NCBI GenBank assembly: GCA_945957605.1
Contig: CAMFLR010000015.1
Span: 124,001 to 188,000, forward strand
Direction: 5' to 3'
From: an uncultured Isosphaeraceae bacterium
GTDB taxonomy: Bacteria; Planctomycetota; Planctomycetia; Isosphaerales; Isosphaeraceae
Length of the DNA: 64,000 nt
Shown: positions 17,853-27,060 of the stretch, one piece after another
How the letters are laid out: each line of letters opens with the position of its first letter
Numbering within the stretch: the stretch's first letter is position 1
Program-made: the position numbers and the translations under genes
Notes under the pieces: model-generated
Databases searched by the model: none
What the model was told of the DNA's origin: nothing
The model's input: the letters and a program-made list of their open reading frames with translations, nothing else

Positions 17853-20717
17853 TCAACGCGGGGGCGCCACGCGAGTTCGGGTCTCCGCAAGTCCCCGCTG
17901 GTGGTGGACATTGTCGGGATCGGTCTTGAGCGCGAGCTCGAAAATGGTGATCGCGTTCTTCCAGTGCCCCAACGCCTCATCATTCTTACCGGCCGCCGAG
18001 CGAGCTTTACCGAAGGCGAGGTAAGTTCTCGCCCGAACGAGCAGCGAGTCGGAAAGTGGACCGTGCCGATTTAGCAGCTCGCGCGAGACGAGCAGCGATT
18101 TCGCCAGGTCGGTCGCGGCGTCGTCGTGCCTGCCGAGAAGAATGAGTAACTCGGCGCGACAGAGATAATCGGCCGCCAACCCTTCGCGATAGAAACCGAC
18201 CTGGGGATAGTCGTTCACGATTTTCTCCCCAATCTTGATCACCTCTCCCAGGTCGTCTACCGCCAACGCACGCCGGTCGGCGATCCCCCTCGCCGTCAAC
18301 CCTCGCTCGCGACGCACCTCGCAATCGTGGAAGATGACGTCGCGGGTCGCGTTCGGGCCACCAAGGGCCTTCATCCGCGAAACCGAATCGTCGTTCAGCG
18401 TGATTGCCTCCGCCGCGTTTCCCAACTCGCGAAGAGCAACCGCGCGGCGCCGGGCAGCGATCGCCGCGTATAACGGTTCGGCCCCGATTCGCAGAGCGGC
18501 AGGCTCTGCCTTCAACGATTCGAACATCTCGGCGGCTCGACTTGCATACTTCGACGAGTCCTCGAATTGTCCCCTTCGATGAGCGACATCGGCACGATCC
18601 AATTCGATCACCGCGATTGTAAACGTGCGCTGATAGGTTGATTCTCTCCCTGAGATCGCAGTCCCTTCGAGCACGCCGATTGAGCAGTCAAGCGTCGTCG
18701 CCGCTTCCTTCAATTTTCCCATCCGCTTTTCAAGCATCGCCCGATCCGAAAGCGCCAGCGCGAGTTCGTTACGGTAGACCGACTTCTCAGGGTAACGGCT
18801 AGCGAGGTTTTCCAGGATCTTCACGGATGCTGCGTACGCCGAGTCCGCTGCTCGAAAGTCGATGAGCAGCCGGTCGACATTTGCGGCGTAACGATGCAAT
18901 AGGGCGGCCTGCCACTGCATCGATTCATCGTCGGGCCGCTCGACGAGGAACTGCTCGAACTGCTCTCTCGCCTTATCCAGCGCCGCTTTCCGGGCCCGGT
19001 CCACGAGCCTTGGGTCGTTCTCTCCATTTTCGAGTTGGTTGATTCGCTTGCCCAGATCAAGGATGAGCGCCCGCGCTGTATCGAAGTTCTGCCGGGCTCG
19101 ATCCGCTTCGGTCTCTGCCCTTACTTTCTCTTTCGTCGTCGCCTCGTTCGCCAGGGTGAGTTGCCCCGCTCGTCGTTCCGCGATCCCACGTTGCTCCTCA
19201 GCCTGAACGAGACCGATCGTCGTGCCCGCGACTCCTGCCACAAGCGCAATGAGGATCAGGCTCGCCGCGATCACTTGTACGCGGTAGCGGCGGACGAATT
19301 TCCTCAAGCGATATCCAGTGCTCGGCGGACGAGCCTCAACCACCTCATCGGCGAGGTAGCGCTGGAGGTCTCGCGCCAGGCCGTTCGCGGAGTCGTACCG
19401 CCGGTCGCGGTCTTTCTCCAGCGCCTTCATCACAACCCAGTCGAGTTCGCCTCGGAGCGACTTCGTCAGGCGAGCCGGTTCGATGCTTCGGTTCGCAGCG
19501 ATGTTGGGCAGATCTTCGGCGGTGCTCAGGCGCGTGCTCGGCCTGGGCGGGTCGACCTCGCGAACCATCCGCAGCATCTCAAGCACAGCCCCGCGCCGGA
19601 ACTGCCGGGCGTCGATTGGTGGCGATCCAACCAGCAGTTCATAGAGGATCACGCCGAGCGCGTAGACATCGGTCCTGGTGTCGACATCCATCGAGGTCGG
19701 ATCAGCCTGTTCGGGCGACATATAAGTGGGCGTACCGACGATTGCCCCTGTGTCGTTCAGCGTCCATTCGGTGAGGTCGCGTTCCAGCGCCTTTGCGACG
19801 CCGAAATCGATAACTTTAGGCGCAGGGCGACCATCAACCTCGGTGACCAGAACGTTTCCAGGCTTGAGATCGCGGTGGATGATCCCTTTCTGGTGTGCGT
19901 GCTGAACCGCCTGGCAAACGGCGACGAATAGCTCAAGCCGCGCCGAAACATGAAGCCGGCGGCGATCGCAATAGCGGGTGATCGGTTCGCCTTCGACGTA
20001 TTCCATCACGAAGAAGGGCTGACCATTCTCGGTCGCACCGCCATCGAACACCCGCGCGATGTTGGGGTGCTCCATCAAGGCCAGAGCCTGCCGCTCGGCG
20101 TCGAATCGGGCGATCACCACGCGCGAACTCATCCCCTCGCGGATCAGCTTCAACGCCACCGGACGTCGGACCGGTTGCGTTTGCTCAGCCCGGTAGACAG
20201 TGCCCATTCCCCCTTCACCCAGAACCTCCACGAGTTTGTACCGGCCCGCGATGACCCGGCCTATGAAACCTTCCGCCGCAGTTGCGTTTGGATCGTCCGG
20301 ATGAGTTGCATCGCGCGACGCGCCGGGTTGAATTCTCGAGGCAATCGCTTCGGTCGGCCCTCCCCAATCCCGAACGGTGGTGCCAGGGCCGCCTCCCTTT
20401 GGCTCCGGTTCGGTCTCAGCCGGCTTTTGCGCAGGGACTCGCTTCGCGACTTGCTGGTTCGCACGATCCGATGAGAGGTCCGCGGTTTCAGTGTCGGATT
20501 CAGGCCCGTTTGCCGGCCCAGCTCCAAGTCCATCCGGCGTCGCGGGTTCGGTAGTTTCCTCGCCTCTGGCATGCTCGGCGAGCATAGCGTCGATCTGCTC
20601 GCGAAGCGCGTAATCATCGCCGCAGATCTTGGCAAGATACTCGGCCCGTTCGGCGGCTTCGGTCTTTTCGAGGACCTGGGCGAGAATCGCTTTCAACTCG
20701 CTCTCGGACCTGGCCAT
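17853..20717 (-). CDS. Membrane-anchored Ser/Thr protein kinase with TPR-like C-terminal region
   Basis: A 954-residue kinase starting at ATG 20717, preceded by GAGCGAGG; the longer frame to 20996 adds unrelated sequence and overlaps the upstream gene. The first 50 residues form a helical segment (ESELKAILAQVLEKTEAAERAEYL), common before planctomycete kinase domains, then an acidic/Pro-rich linker. The kinase spans about 155-440: GEGGMG, Lys190 in VALKLI, HRD at 281-283, DFG at 304-306, and MSPEQAD, all intact. A transmembrane helix at about 481-505 precedes a charged coiled coil and helical TPR-like repeats to the C-terminus (for example KNDEALGHWKNAITIFELAL). It is probably an envelope-spanning signalling kinase; partners unknown. 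It ends 7 bp from the convergent TIG-like gene. Confidence 0.9.
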   Translation of the reverse strand: MARSESELKAILAQVLEKTEAAERAEYLAKICGDDYALREQIDAMLAEHARGEETTEPATPDGLGAGPANGPESDTETADLSSDRANQQVAKRVPAQKPAETEPEPKGGGPGTTVRDWGGPTEAIASRIQPGASRDATHPDDPNATAAEGFIGRVIAGRYKLVEVLGEGGMGTVYRAEQTQPVRRPVALKLIREGMSSRVVIARFDAERQALALMEHPNIARVFDGGATENGQPFFVMEYVEGEPITRYCDRRRLHVSARLELFVAVCQAVQHAHQKGIIHRDLKPGNVLVTEVDGRPAPKVIDFGVAKALERDLTEWTLNDTGAIVGTPTYMSPEQADPTSMDVDTRTDVYALGVILYELLVGSPPIDARQFRRGAVLEMLRMVREVDPPRPSTRLSTAEDLPNIAANRSIEPARLTKSLRGELDWVVMKALEKDRDRRYDSANGLARDLQRYLADEVVEARPPSTGYRLRKFVRRYRVQVIAASLILIALVAGVAGTTIGLVQAEEQRGIAERRAGQLTLANEATTKEKVRAETEADRARQNFDTARALILDLGKRINQLENGENDPRLVDRARKAALDKAREQFEQFLVERPDDESMQWQAALLHRYAANVDRLLIDFRAADSAYAASVKILENLASRYPEKSVYRNELALALSDRAMLEKRMGKLKEAATTLDCSIGVLEGTAISGRESTYQRTFTIAVIELDRADVAHRRGQFEDSSKYASRAAEMFESLKAEPAALRIGAEPLYAAIAARRRAVALRELGNAAEAITLNDDSVSRMKALGGPNATRDVIFHDCEVRRERGLTARGIADRRALAVDDLGEVIKIGEKIVNDYPQVGFYREGLAADYLCRAELLILLGRHDDAATDLAKSLLVSRELLNRHGPLSDSLLVRARTYLAFGKARSAAGKNDEALGHWKNAITIFELALKTDPDNVHHQRGLAETRTRVAPPR

Positions 20718-20821
20718 TCGCCTCGCTCCCGGAGTGCGAGATAAGAGATCGCGCAGAGGGACGCCTACGTCCCTGCCTAAAAAGATAGAGCGGCAATTCG
20801 TATAATATCGCGCCGCGGCTG

Positions 20822-21487
20822 TCAGCCCTGCCGCTTGACCATAGCATCGACCCAAACCGGCACATAAGGAGGAATACAGCCCTTCGACAGCGGCCAGTCC
20901 TGATAAAGACCGATTTTCGCACCGATGGCAATCGCACGCTGGCGATGCTCGGGGTGGTGAATGCCAATGGCGGCAAGCGTGTTGTTCATCGTCCACTGAA
21001 CTTCAGGCTTCGCTTTCGGCATCTCCTTTTCGATGCGATCGAGAAGCGCTGACAGGTCAAAGTCATGAGTCCCCTTATTCACACGGCTGGCGGTGAAATT
21101 CCATCCCGCACGAGCCGCCCAGCGATCCTTCGCCTTCATCCACTTCTCGCGAAGCGTTTCTTTCTCAGGATGTTCGGCCACGACGTACGAGTTCAGCCAG
21201 TCTGCCACCTGCGCACAGGTGACGGAGCGAGTCAACTCGTCGACCTGATCAGCCGAGAGCGACTTGGGCTTGATGATAAGCGTGGCGAGGAGTTGCGCGT
21301 CGACGTTGCCGGTTTCCCATAGCTTGAGCGCGAGCTCATGGTCGGTCTTGATCTTCTTGGCGACCGTGCGAATGTCGCCCAGCTTTACCCCGAATTGATT
21401 GTCAGGCGCGCCGGCCTTCGTGTTATGAGCACGACGAGCAGCGTCGCCAAGAGATTCAAGCGTTGCGAGGATTTCATTGACAGTCAT
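20822..21487 (-). CDS. DNA alkylation repair enzyme, AlkD-like (HEAT-like repeats)
   Basis: A 221-residue protein of the AlkC/AlkD superfamily, near the usual AlkD length (about 230). Blocks such as FGVKLGDIRTVAKKIKTDHEL, LALKLWETGNVDAQLLATLI and a Trp/Arg-rich KWMKAKDRWAARAGWNFTA segment match the pattern of six helical HEAT-like repeats whose basic groove scans DNA. AlkD removes positively charged N3- and N7-alkylpurines without flipping the base. The start at 21487 was chosen from two close ATGs; GGGTGG precedes it. Predicted promoter spacing suggests the message may be leaderless. It lies 104 bp upstream of the kinase start on the same strand. Confidence 0.85.
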   Translation of the reverse strand: MTVNEILATLESLGDAARRAHNTKAGAPDNQFGVKLGDIRTVAKKIKTDHELALKLWETGNVDAQLLATLIIKPKSLSADQVDELTRSVTCAQVADWLNSYVVAEHPEKETLREKWMKAKDRWAARAGWNFTASRVNKGTHDFDLSALLDRIEKEMPKAKPEVQWTMNNTLAAIGIHHPEHRQRAIAIGAKIGLYQDWPLSKGCIPPYVPVWVDAMVKRQG

Positions 21488-21494
21488 GCCACCC

Positions 21495-21522
21495 ATTATA
21501 CGCGCGAATTTCAGCATGCCAA
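21495..21522 (-). promoter_or_regulatory. Near-consensus promoter directly abutting the AlkD start
   Basis: On the minus strand TTGGCA (21517-21522) and TATAAT (21495-21500) are separated by 16 nt. The hexamer ends 7 nt before the ATG at 21487, so transcription would begin at or one base before the start codon. Confidence 0.5.
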
Positions 21523-21755
21523 CCATGACCATCATTCTCGACAAACTGGTTAAGTAGAAACTCTCCGAAAGCCTGAGATCCTGAGAAACTAGAGTCTATA
21601 GCGAATCACATTTTCACTTTTCAGCACAACCAGTCAGCTCGCAGCGCAGCGTCGATCCTGCCACGAACTCGCATCTCAGTCGTGGACCATCTCGGACATT
21701 TGTGGTATCGTGATTCGAGGTTTGCACTCAGGCTTGCAATGCAGAGGGCCGGACG

Positions 21756-23765
21756 ATGGTCGCGAGCGGATTGTTCGGAATTGTGGCGTTAATTGGCCTC
21801 GTCGGTCCAGGCCAGCCTGCGAATTCAACGCTTGGGTTTCGGCTTCAGGACCACCGAGGAACATGGCACACGCTCGACGAAGCGCGCGATCGCAAGATCG
21901 TCGTCCTGGTGTTCCTCGGCACGGAATGCCCGCTGGCCGAGGCATATGCCCCCAGGCTCGCAAAAATCGCCCGTGACTTTGAAGGTCGCGGTGTTAGCTT
22001 CCTGGGTATTGATGCGAATCAGCAGGATGGCCCGGTCGCAATCGGCCGATTCGCCGACAAGCATGGCTTGCCCTTCCCGATTCTCAAGGACGTCGGAAAC
22101 GAACTGGCCGACCGACTCGGTGCCGAGCGGACCCCCGAGGTTTTCGTTCTCGACTCCTCACGGACCGTCCGTTACCGAGGCCGAATCGACGACCAGTATG
22201 CCATCGGAATCCATCGCCCCGCGGCCACTCACAACGACCTCGTCGACGCCCTTGATGCCGTTCTATCTGGACGAGACATCAAAACGACGAAGACAGAAGC
22301 AGTCGGATGTAAGCTCGGCCGGGCGTCGAAATCGAATGGTGGTAGCAAGGTAACTTACACGAAAGAGGTTTCGCGGATCTTGCAGTCGCATTGCGTGACT
22401 TGTCACCGGCCCGGCGAGATCGCTCCCTTCTCGCTGATGAATTATCGCCAGGCCGCCGGATGGTCGAGCATGATTGCCGAGGTTGTCGATGAAGGACGGA
22501 TGCCCCCCTGGCACGCCTCTCCCGAACATGGCAAATTCGCCAATGATGCCCGGCTCTCAAATGAAGAAAAGAAAACCATCCGCGACTGGGTTGCCGCTGG
22601 CTCGCCCGAGGGAAACCCGGCGGATTTACCCCCATCGCCCCAGTTCGTCGAAGGCTGGCAGATCCCCAAGCCCGACCTTGTCCTGGAAATGCCTCGCGAG
22701 GTTGAGATCCCGGCGGAAGGGTCGATGCCTTACGAGCTCGTCGAGATCGATCCGAAGCTGACGCGAGACGTCTGGGTACGGGCGTCACAGGTGCGCCCGG
22801 GAAACCAGGCGGTCGTCCATCACGTTGTTGTTTTTGTGCTGCCGCCTGGCGTGACAAAGATCGACGAGGAGGGTGGCGATTTCCTCGCCGCCTACGCTCC
22901 CGGAATGCCGCCTCGCGTGCTGCCCGACGGCGTGGCGAAACGCATTCCGGCGGGGTCGAAGATCGTTCTGCAACTCCACTACACCCCGCGCGGGACGAAG
23001 CAAGTCGACCGTAGCAAGATTGGGCTCGTCTTCGGCGATCCGGCAGCGGTACACAAGGAATTGATGTCGGGCATGGCGCTTAACTTCCGCCTTCAGATTC
23101 CGCCCGGCGAGCGTGACTATATTTCACGAGCCGATTTCCGTTTCTCGCAGCCTTCAATGCTCCTCTCCGTCCTGCCGCACATGCACCTGCGCGGCAAGTC
23201 GATGAAGTTCGTCGCCGAGTATCCCGATGGACGACGCGAAGTCATCCTCGACGTCCCTCGTTACGAGTTCGACTGGCAGAATCTCTACGTTCTCGATCAT
23301 CCCAAGCCGATGCCCGAGGGGACGATCCTGCACACCGAAGCTCGCTTCGACAATTCCGCCGATAACCCGAACAATCCCGACCCGCGACGGGCCGTCACGT
23401 TTGGCGAACAGACAAAGGATGAGATGCACGTCGGCTACCTCAACTTCGTCCTCGCCGACCAGGACCTTACTCTCGGTGCGCCCACCTCAAAACGCCTTGA
23501 GAACGGCCAGTACGAAGTGACCTTTCGACACCGCCCTGAAGGGTCAGTGAAGTCGGTGGCGGTCGTCGGCACATTCACCGATTGGAAGGAACGACCAGTT
23601 GCCATGACGGGGCCGGACGCTCAGGGGACGTATTCGACAACAGTCACGCTTGCCCCAGGCGCACATGAATACAAGTTCTTGATCGACGGGCAGAACTTCC
23701 GCCATGATCCAGGCAATCCGGATTCGGCGGGGTTCTTTCACAACAGTTTGATTAGGCTTCCTTGA
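21756..23765 (+). CDS. Four-part secreted protein: redoxin, cytochrome c motif, PHM-like copper monooxygenase core, carbohydrate-binding-like E-set
   Basis: A 669-residue exported protein; signal peptide MVASGLFGIVALIGL, with GAGGG upstream of the ATG. Residues about 28-180 are a thioredoxin-fold redoxin (AhpC/TSA) with a single Cys58 in TECPLAEAY instead of a CxxC pair. Residues about 205-280 contain a haem-binding CVTCH (Cys213, Cys216, His217) and MPPWH. Residues about 300-565 resemble the copper type II monooxygenase fold: His355-His356, His408 (LQLHYTP), His475-x-His477 (PHMHLRG) and Met557 (DEMHVGY) fall in the order and rough spacing of the PHM copper ligands. Residues about 582-669 look like a glycogen-binding/CBM48-like E-set (VGTFTDWKERP...GAHEYKFLIDG). 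It is probably a periplasmic redox enzyme; substrate unknown. Confidence 0.85.
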   Translation: MVASGLFGIVALIGLVGPGQPANSTLGFRLQDHRGTWHTLDEARDRKIVVLVFLGTECPLAEAYAPRLAKIARDFEGRGVSFLGIDANQQDGPVAIGRFADKHGLPFPILKDVGNELADRLGAERTPEVFVLDSSRTVRYRGRIDDQYAIGIHRPAATHNDLVDALDAVLSGRDIKTTKTEAVGCKLGRASKSNGGSKVTYTKEVSRILQSHCVTCHRPGEIAPFSLMNYRQAAGWSSMIAEVVDEGRMPPWHASPEHGKFANDARLSNEEKKTIRDWVAAGSPEGNPADLPPSPQFVEGWQIPKPDLVLEMPREVEIPAEGSMPYELVEIDPKLTRDVWVRASQVRPGNQAVVHHVVVFVLPPGVTKIDEEGGDFLAAYAPGMPPRVLPDGVAKRIPAGSKIVLQLHYTPRGTKQVDRSKIGLVFGDPAAVHKELMSGMALNFRLQIPPGERDYISRADFRFSQPSMLLSVLPHMHLRGKSMKFVAEYPDGRREVILDVPRYEFDWQNLYVLDHPKPMPEGTILHTEARFDNSADNPNNPDPRRAVTFGEQTKDEMHVGYLNFVLADQDLTLGAPTSKRLENGQYEVTFRHRPEGSVKSVAVVGTFTDWKERPVAMTGPDAQGTYSTTVTLAPGAHEYKFLIDGQNFRHDPGNPDSAGFFHNSLIRLP

Positions 23766-23987
23766 TTTCTGAACGATTTGCCCGCTCAGCGTCTCTCGAA
23801 TGAAAAATGAAAGTCGTGAATATGAATATCGAAGACGCCAAGATTTCAGAGCACAATTACGGATAGAGCCAGACGAAACCCAATAAGGGTGACAGCAATC
23901 ATCAAAGATCGAATTCGGATACGCAGCAACTTCATGTTTTGAATCTTTGAGAATCTGATGCTTCAGGTATTGAACGCCGATTGTTTC

Positions 23988-24023
23988 GAATGAGACTCGG
24001 CTCAGGTCATCCGAGTCTCATTC
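23988..24023. terminator. Perfect 13-bp hairpin overlapping the end of the minus-strand gene
   Basis: GAATGAGACTCGG (23988-24000) and CCGAGTCTCATTC (24011-24023) pair perfectly around a 10-nt loop. The minus-strand stop codon (24002-24004) lies in the loop, so the last codons form one arm. It sits between convergent genes and is a candidate bidirectional terminator, though without a T-run. Confidence 0.5.
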
Positions 24024-24547
24024 ATCGCACGAACAAGGTACCCAAGGAACGCCAGGGCAAGGGCGATCGCGGCGACGATGCACATCAGGTCGATCAACCC
24101 AACTCGGTGTCTTTCGCCCCAAACCCAAGCCGCTGGTGCCAACCCGAGTACGACGGTAGGAAACCAAAACGGGATGATGATAAGGCGGTGCCAATTCGTA
24201 TAAGGTTTTCCTATTCCCATATGAAAGCTGCTATACGTTTGCCAAACGAAGCCCAACCGCCATCGGACTTCCCTAGGATAGCTCGACATACCGCCGTTCC
24301 AGATCGCATCGGGAGACAGGCGGTCGGCCACGTGGCTCGCCCCGCCCATGCAACCGCCGTCGATGTTGCTCAGTACATGAAAGCGGCCCAAGATGGACTG
24401 TGCGACATGGCAATTTCCACCCGCCCACCCGAATCTAAACGTGTCGCGAACCCAGTAACTGCGTAACCAAAATCCCAACGTTATCAGGCAAAACAAGAAT
24501 GATAGCGCTGACAGAACGTTCCACGTAACCCATCCCGCGCGCTTCAT
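24002..24547 (-). CDS. Small membrane protein of unknown function
   Basis: A 181-residue protein starting at ATG 24547 (MKRAGWVTWNVLSALSFLFC). Residues about 8-32 form a first transmembrane helix ending in GFWLRSYWVRD; two further hydrophobic segments lie near the C-terminus (about 120-140, IIIPFWFPTVVLGLAPAAWVW, and about 150-172, IDLMCIVAAIALALAFLGYL). The region between is Gly/Cys/Trp-rich. The N-terminal pattern LSALSFLFCLITLGFWLRSYW recurs in unnamed planctomycete membrane proteins as I recall them. It is 73 bp downstream of the ABC permease gene, so may belong to the same transcript. No function assigned. Confidence 0.7.
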   Translation of the reverse strand: MKRAGWVTWNVLSALSFLFCLITLGFWLRSYWVRDTFRFGWAGGNCHVAQSILGRFHVLSNIDGGCMGGASHVADRLSPDAIWNGGMSSYPREVRWRLGFVWQTYSSFHMGIGKPYTNWHRLIIIPFWFPTVVLGLAPAAWVWGERHRVGLIDLMCIVAAIALALAFLGYLVRAMNETRMT

Positions 24548-24620
24548 TCGACGCCATTCTTTACCTGGCAAGAGTCTGCGGATAGGTCTTCCCCCTTTCC
24601 GGGAGGTCACCTCGCACTGA

Positions 24621-26162
24621 TCAGTCGTTCCGAAGTGCGGTGACCGGATCAACTCCCGCAGCGCGCCGAGCCGGGTACAGTGCGGCCACAATTGTCACAC
24701 CTACAGTGAATAGGATAACCGTGGTTGCAATCCAGCTCGGGAAGGCAAAGATCGAACCCTTGAGATCGATCTTCATATCGCGGTGGACCATCGAACGCAC
24801 CCAGCCGTCGCTCGGGAACGAGATCAGCCACGCCAATAGTAGCCCGACCACTCCGCCCGTCAGGCCGATCAACCCTCCCTCGATCACGAAGATGCTCTGG
24901 AGTTGCCAGTTCGTCGCGCCGACGGCTTTCATGATGCCAATCTCGCGTCGCCGTTCGAGAACGCTCATGAGCATCGTGTTGGCAATCCCCAGCGATGCAA
25001 CGAGCAAGGCCACGCCGGCCACGCACGTCATACCGCCGAAGATGAGCAAGTATGTGAGGCGTTCGCGTTCGATGAATTCGACAATTGACCGGCTTCCGAA
25101 ACCGAGCGAATCGACCTTATCGACAACTTCCTTCACGTTGCGAATGTCGTCGACAAAGAGAACCGTCTGGGCGACTCCTTGGTCTCGACGCGCGGGATCG
25201 CGGAATGTCAGGTCGACGGCGGTCTTTCGTGGCAGAACAAGATCGGTGTTCGCGGGGAATTGGGCCCACGATTCCTTGCGTTCCTCGTCAGTCATCTCGC
25301 GGAAGATCCCCACGACGCGGAAATCCTCGGCGATCACTGCGGGATCGGCTGCCGATGAATCTCGTTGGAGAGCTTTTCGTAAGGCAGCGATTTCCTCACC
25401 GGTGAGATTGAGCCGGTCGAGTGACCCAGGAAGTTGCCAGGCGAGCTGACGAATGGCCGACTGCTCGTCGCGGTTATTACTGGCTTTCGAACGGTCTGCC
25501 AGCGAGACGTTGAAGCTTGGTCCGTCTTCGTGCCCCCGGATTTCAACACGCAAAGGCTTGCCGATTACCTGATCGATATCCGCATCGTCGATCAGTCCGA
25601 TCCGATGCGCGAACATCTCGGAAAGCAGGACGGAATGCTCGTCGTCCGACTCGAACGCGCGGCCAGCAACGATTCGTTTCACGAACTCGGGATCTTCACC
25701 TGCGCCGGAGGAAACGCTCGCTTCTTCAGGACGGTTGCCCAGAGTCGCAACGACAGGCCCGCCTACAAGTGGGATCATCAGTCGCACGTGGGGGATTTGC
25801 GAAAGTGCTTCCAGCCGAGGCGGAGTCAGGTTCACTTGCTCCTGGCCGGGACTGCCCTGTTGGCGCTGAGCGAGAATCTTGCGAATACGCTCGCGACGCT
25901 CGGGCGACATCCGGCCCGAGACCTTCACGTCGTCATCCTTCTTGGACTCGGTCGCTCGCCACCTCGGAAAAACCGTTATCTTTCGCGACGCGTCTCCCTT
26001 GCTCGACTCACGTTCGATCGTTCGTTGCACGCCTTCGTCGATCGACAGACTCGCCGCCAGCACGAACGCGCCGAAGATGACGCCGAGGGTCGTCAGGCAC
26101 GTGCGCATTTTCTGCTGGCCAAGCGAGGCCAGGGGCAATCCGATCAGGTCGATCCAGCGCAC
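24621..26162 (-). CDS. MacB/LolCDE-like ABC transporter permease (FtsX family)
   Basis: A 513-residue permease starting at GTG 26162 with GGAG about 10 nt upstream. A first transmembrane helix after QQKMRTCLTTLGVIFGAFV is followed by a long extracytoplasmic domain of the MacB_PCD type (about 45-370), and then three C-terminal transmembrane helices (about 375-500) carrying the FtsX signature region LGIANTMLMSVLERRREIGIMKAVGAT. The order matches mechanotransmission-type exporters such as MacB, which couple cytoplasmic ATP hydrolysis to periplasmic movement rather than classic import. The gene is 24 bp downstream of its ATPase partner. No membrane-fusion protein gene is adjacent, so the cargo and whether it joins an outer-membrane channel are unknown. 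Confidence 0.9.
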   Translation of the reverse strand: MRWIDLIGLPLASLGQQKMRTCLTTLGVIFGAFVLAASLSIDEGVQRTIERESSKGDASRKITVFPRWRATESKKDDDVKVSGRMSPERRERIRKILAQRQQGSPGQEQVNLTPPRLEALSQIPHVRLMIPLVGGPVVATLGNRPEEASVSSGAGEDPEFVKRIVAGRAFESDDEHSVLLSEMFAHRIGLIDDADIDQVIGKPLRVEIRGHEDGPSFNVSLADRSKASNNRDEQSAIRQLAWQLPGSLDRLNLTGEEIAALRKALQRDSSAADPAVIAEDFRVVGIFREMTDEERKESWAQFPANTDLVLPRKTAVDLTFRDPARRDQGVAQTVLFVDDIRNVKEVVDKVDSLGFGSRSIVEFIERERLTYLLIFGGMTCVAGVALLVASLGIANTMLMSVLERRREIGIMKAVGATNWQLQSIFVIEGGLIGLTGGVVGLLLAWLISFPSDGWVRSMVHRDMKIDLKGSIFAFPSWIATTVILFTVGVTIVAALYPARRAAGVDPVTALRND

Positions 26163-26186
26163 GAGGCGATTCTCCGTTGCTTCCGA

Positions 26187-26897
26187 TCAATGAATGTCTG
26201 CAGCGATCTGGCCGTCAAGCAAACGAACAACCCGGTCCGTGCAACTCGCGGCCAGCTCTTCGTCGTGAGTGACGAGAACAAGCGTGGCGGAGTGCTCGCG
26301 GACGTGGTCCAAAATCAGGGCCATCACCTGCCGTGCTGTCTGACTGTCAAGATTGCCAGTCGGCTCATCCGCGAGAACAACGCGCGGATGGTTGACGAGC
26401 GCGCGCGCGACGGCGACTCGCTGGCTCTCGCCACCGCTCATCTGGGCGGGGCGATGACTCAGCCTCGCTCCAAGCCCGACGGATTCAAGCGCCTTCCGGG
26501 CAGTCGCTCGCCGATTGCGGGGTGATTGGCCGGCGAAGACCATCGGCAGTTCGACATTCTCGACGGCGGAGCGCGATGGGATCAGGTTGAACGACTGGAA
26601 GATCATGCCGACTGTCTTCGAGCGGAATCGCGCCATCTCTCGGCCAGAAAGTTGGTGGAGATCCTTGCCGCCGACTCGCAAGCCGCCTGAAGTAGGACGA
26701 TCGAGGCCGCCCAGCAAGTTCAATAGCGTCGACTTGCCTGACCCTGACTTGCCCAGCAGGGCGACTCGCTCACCGTCGGCGATCTCGAACGATAGTCCGC
26801 GAAGCGCGTCGACCTGGGCGTCTTTCGCGCCGTACGACTTTCGTACCTCGACCGCTCGGATCGCCACGCCGTCCCGTTCTTCGCGATCCGACTCCAT
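26187..26897 (-). CDS. ABC transporter ATP-binding protein, LolD/MacB type
   Basis: A 236-residue ATPase, normal length for the LolD/MacB class. Walker A GKSGSGKST at about 50-58, Q-loop in GMIFQSFNLIPSRSAVENVELP, signature MSGGESQRVAVARAL, Walker B VVLADEPTGNLD and the switch His in VTHDEEL are all intact. The GNLD D-loop and the SFNLIP Q-loop context are typical of ATPases pairing with FtsX-like permeases. It is the first gene of the exporter pair, with the permease 24 bp downstream. Confidence 0.93.
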   Translation of the reverse strand: MESDREERDGVAIRAVEVRKSYGAKDAQVDALRGLSFEIADGERVALLGKSGSGKSTLLNLLGGLDRPTSGGLRVGGKDLHQLSGREMARFRSKTVGMIFQSFNLIPSRSAVENVELPMVFAGQSPRNRRATARKALESVGLGARLSHRPAQMSGGESQRVAVARALVNHPRVVLADEPTGNLDSQTARQVMALILDHVREHSATLVLVTHDEELAASCTDRVVRLLDGQIAADIH

Positions 26898-27060
26898 CGC
26901 GGTCCTGCTCCGATCCTCTGCTCTGACATTCGTCCACGGTTAATGATCCTAACCGGAATGAACGAGGGCAACCAGAGGCGACCCGTCATGAGAAAGGCTC
27001 GGCGTTACACAATAAGCGTGGATTGCTGTTCAAATGCAGGGACGGCACTTCAAACCGGCT

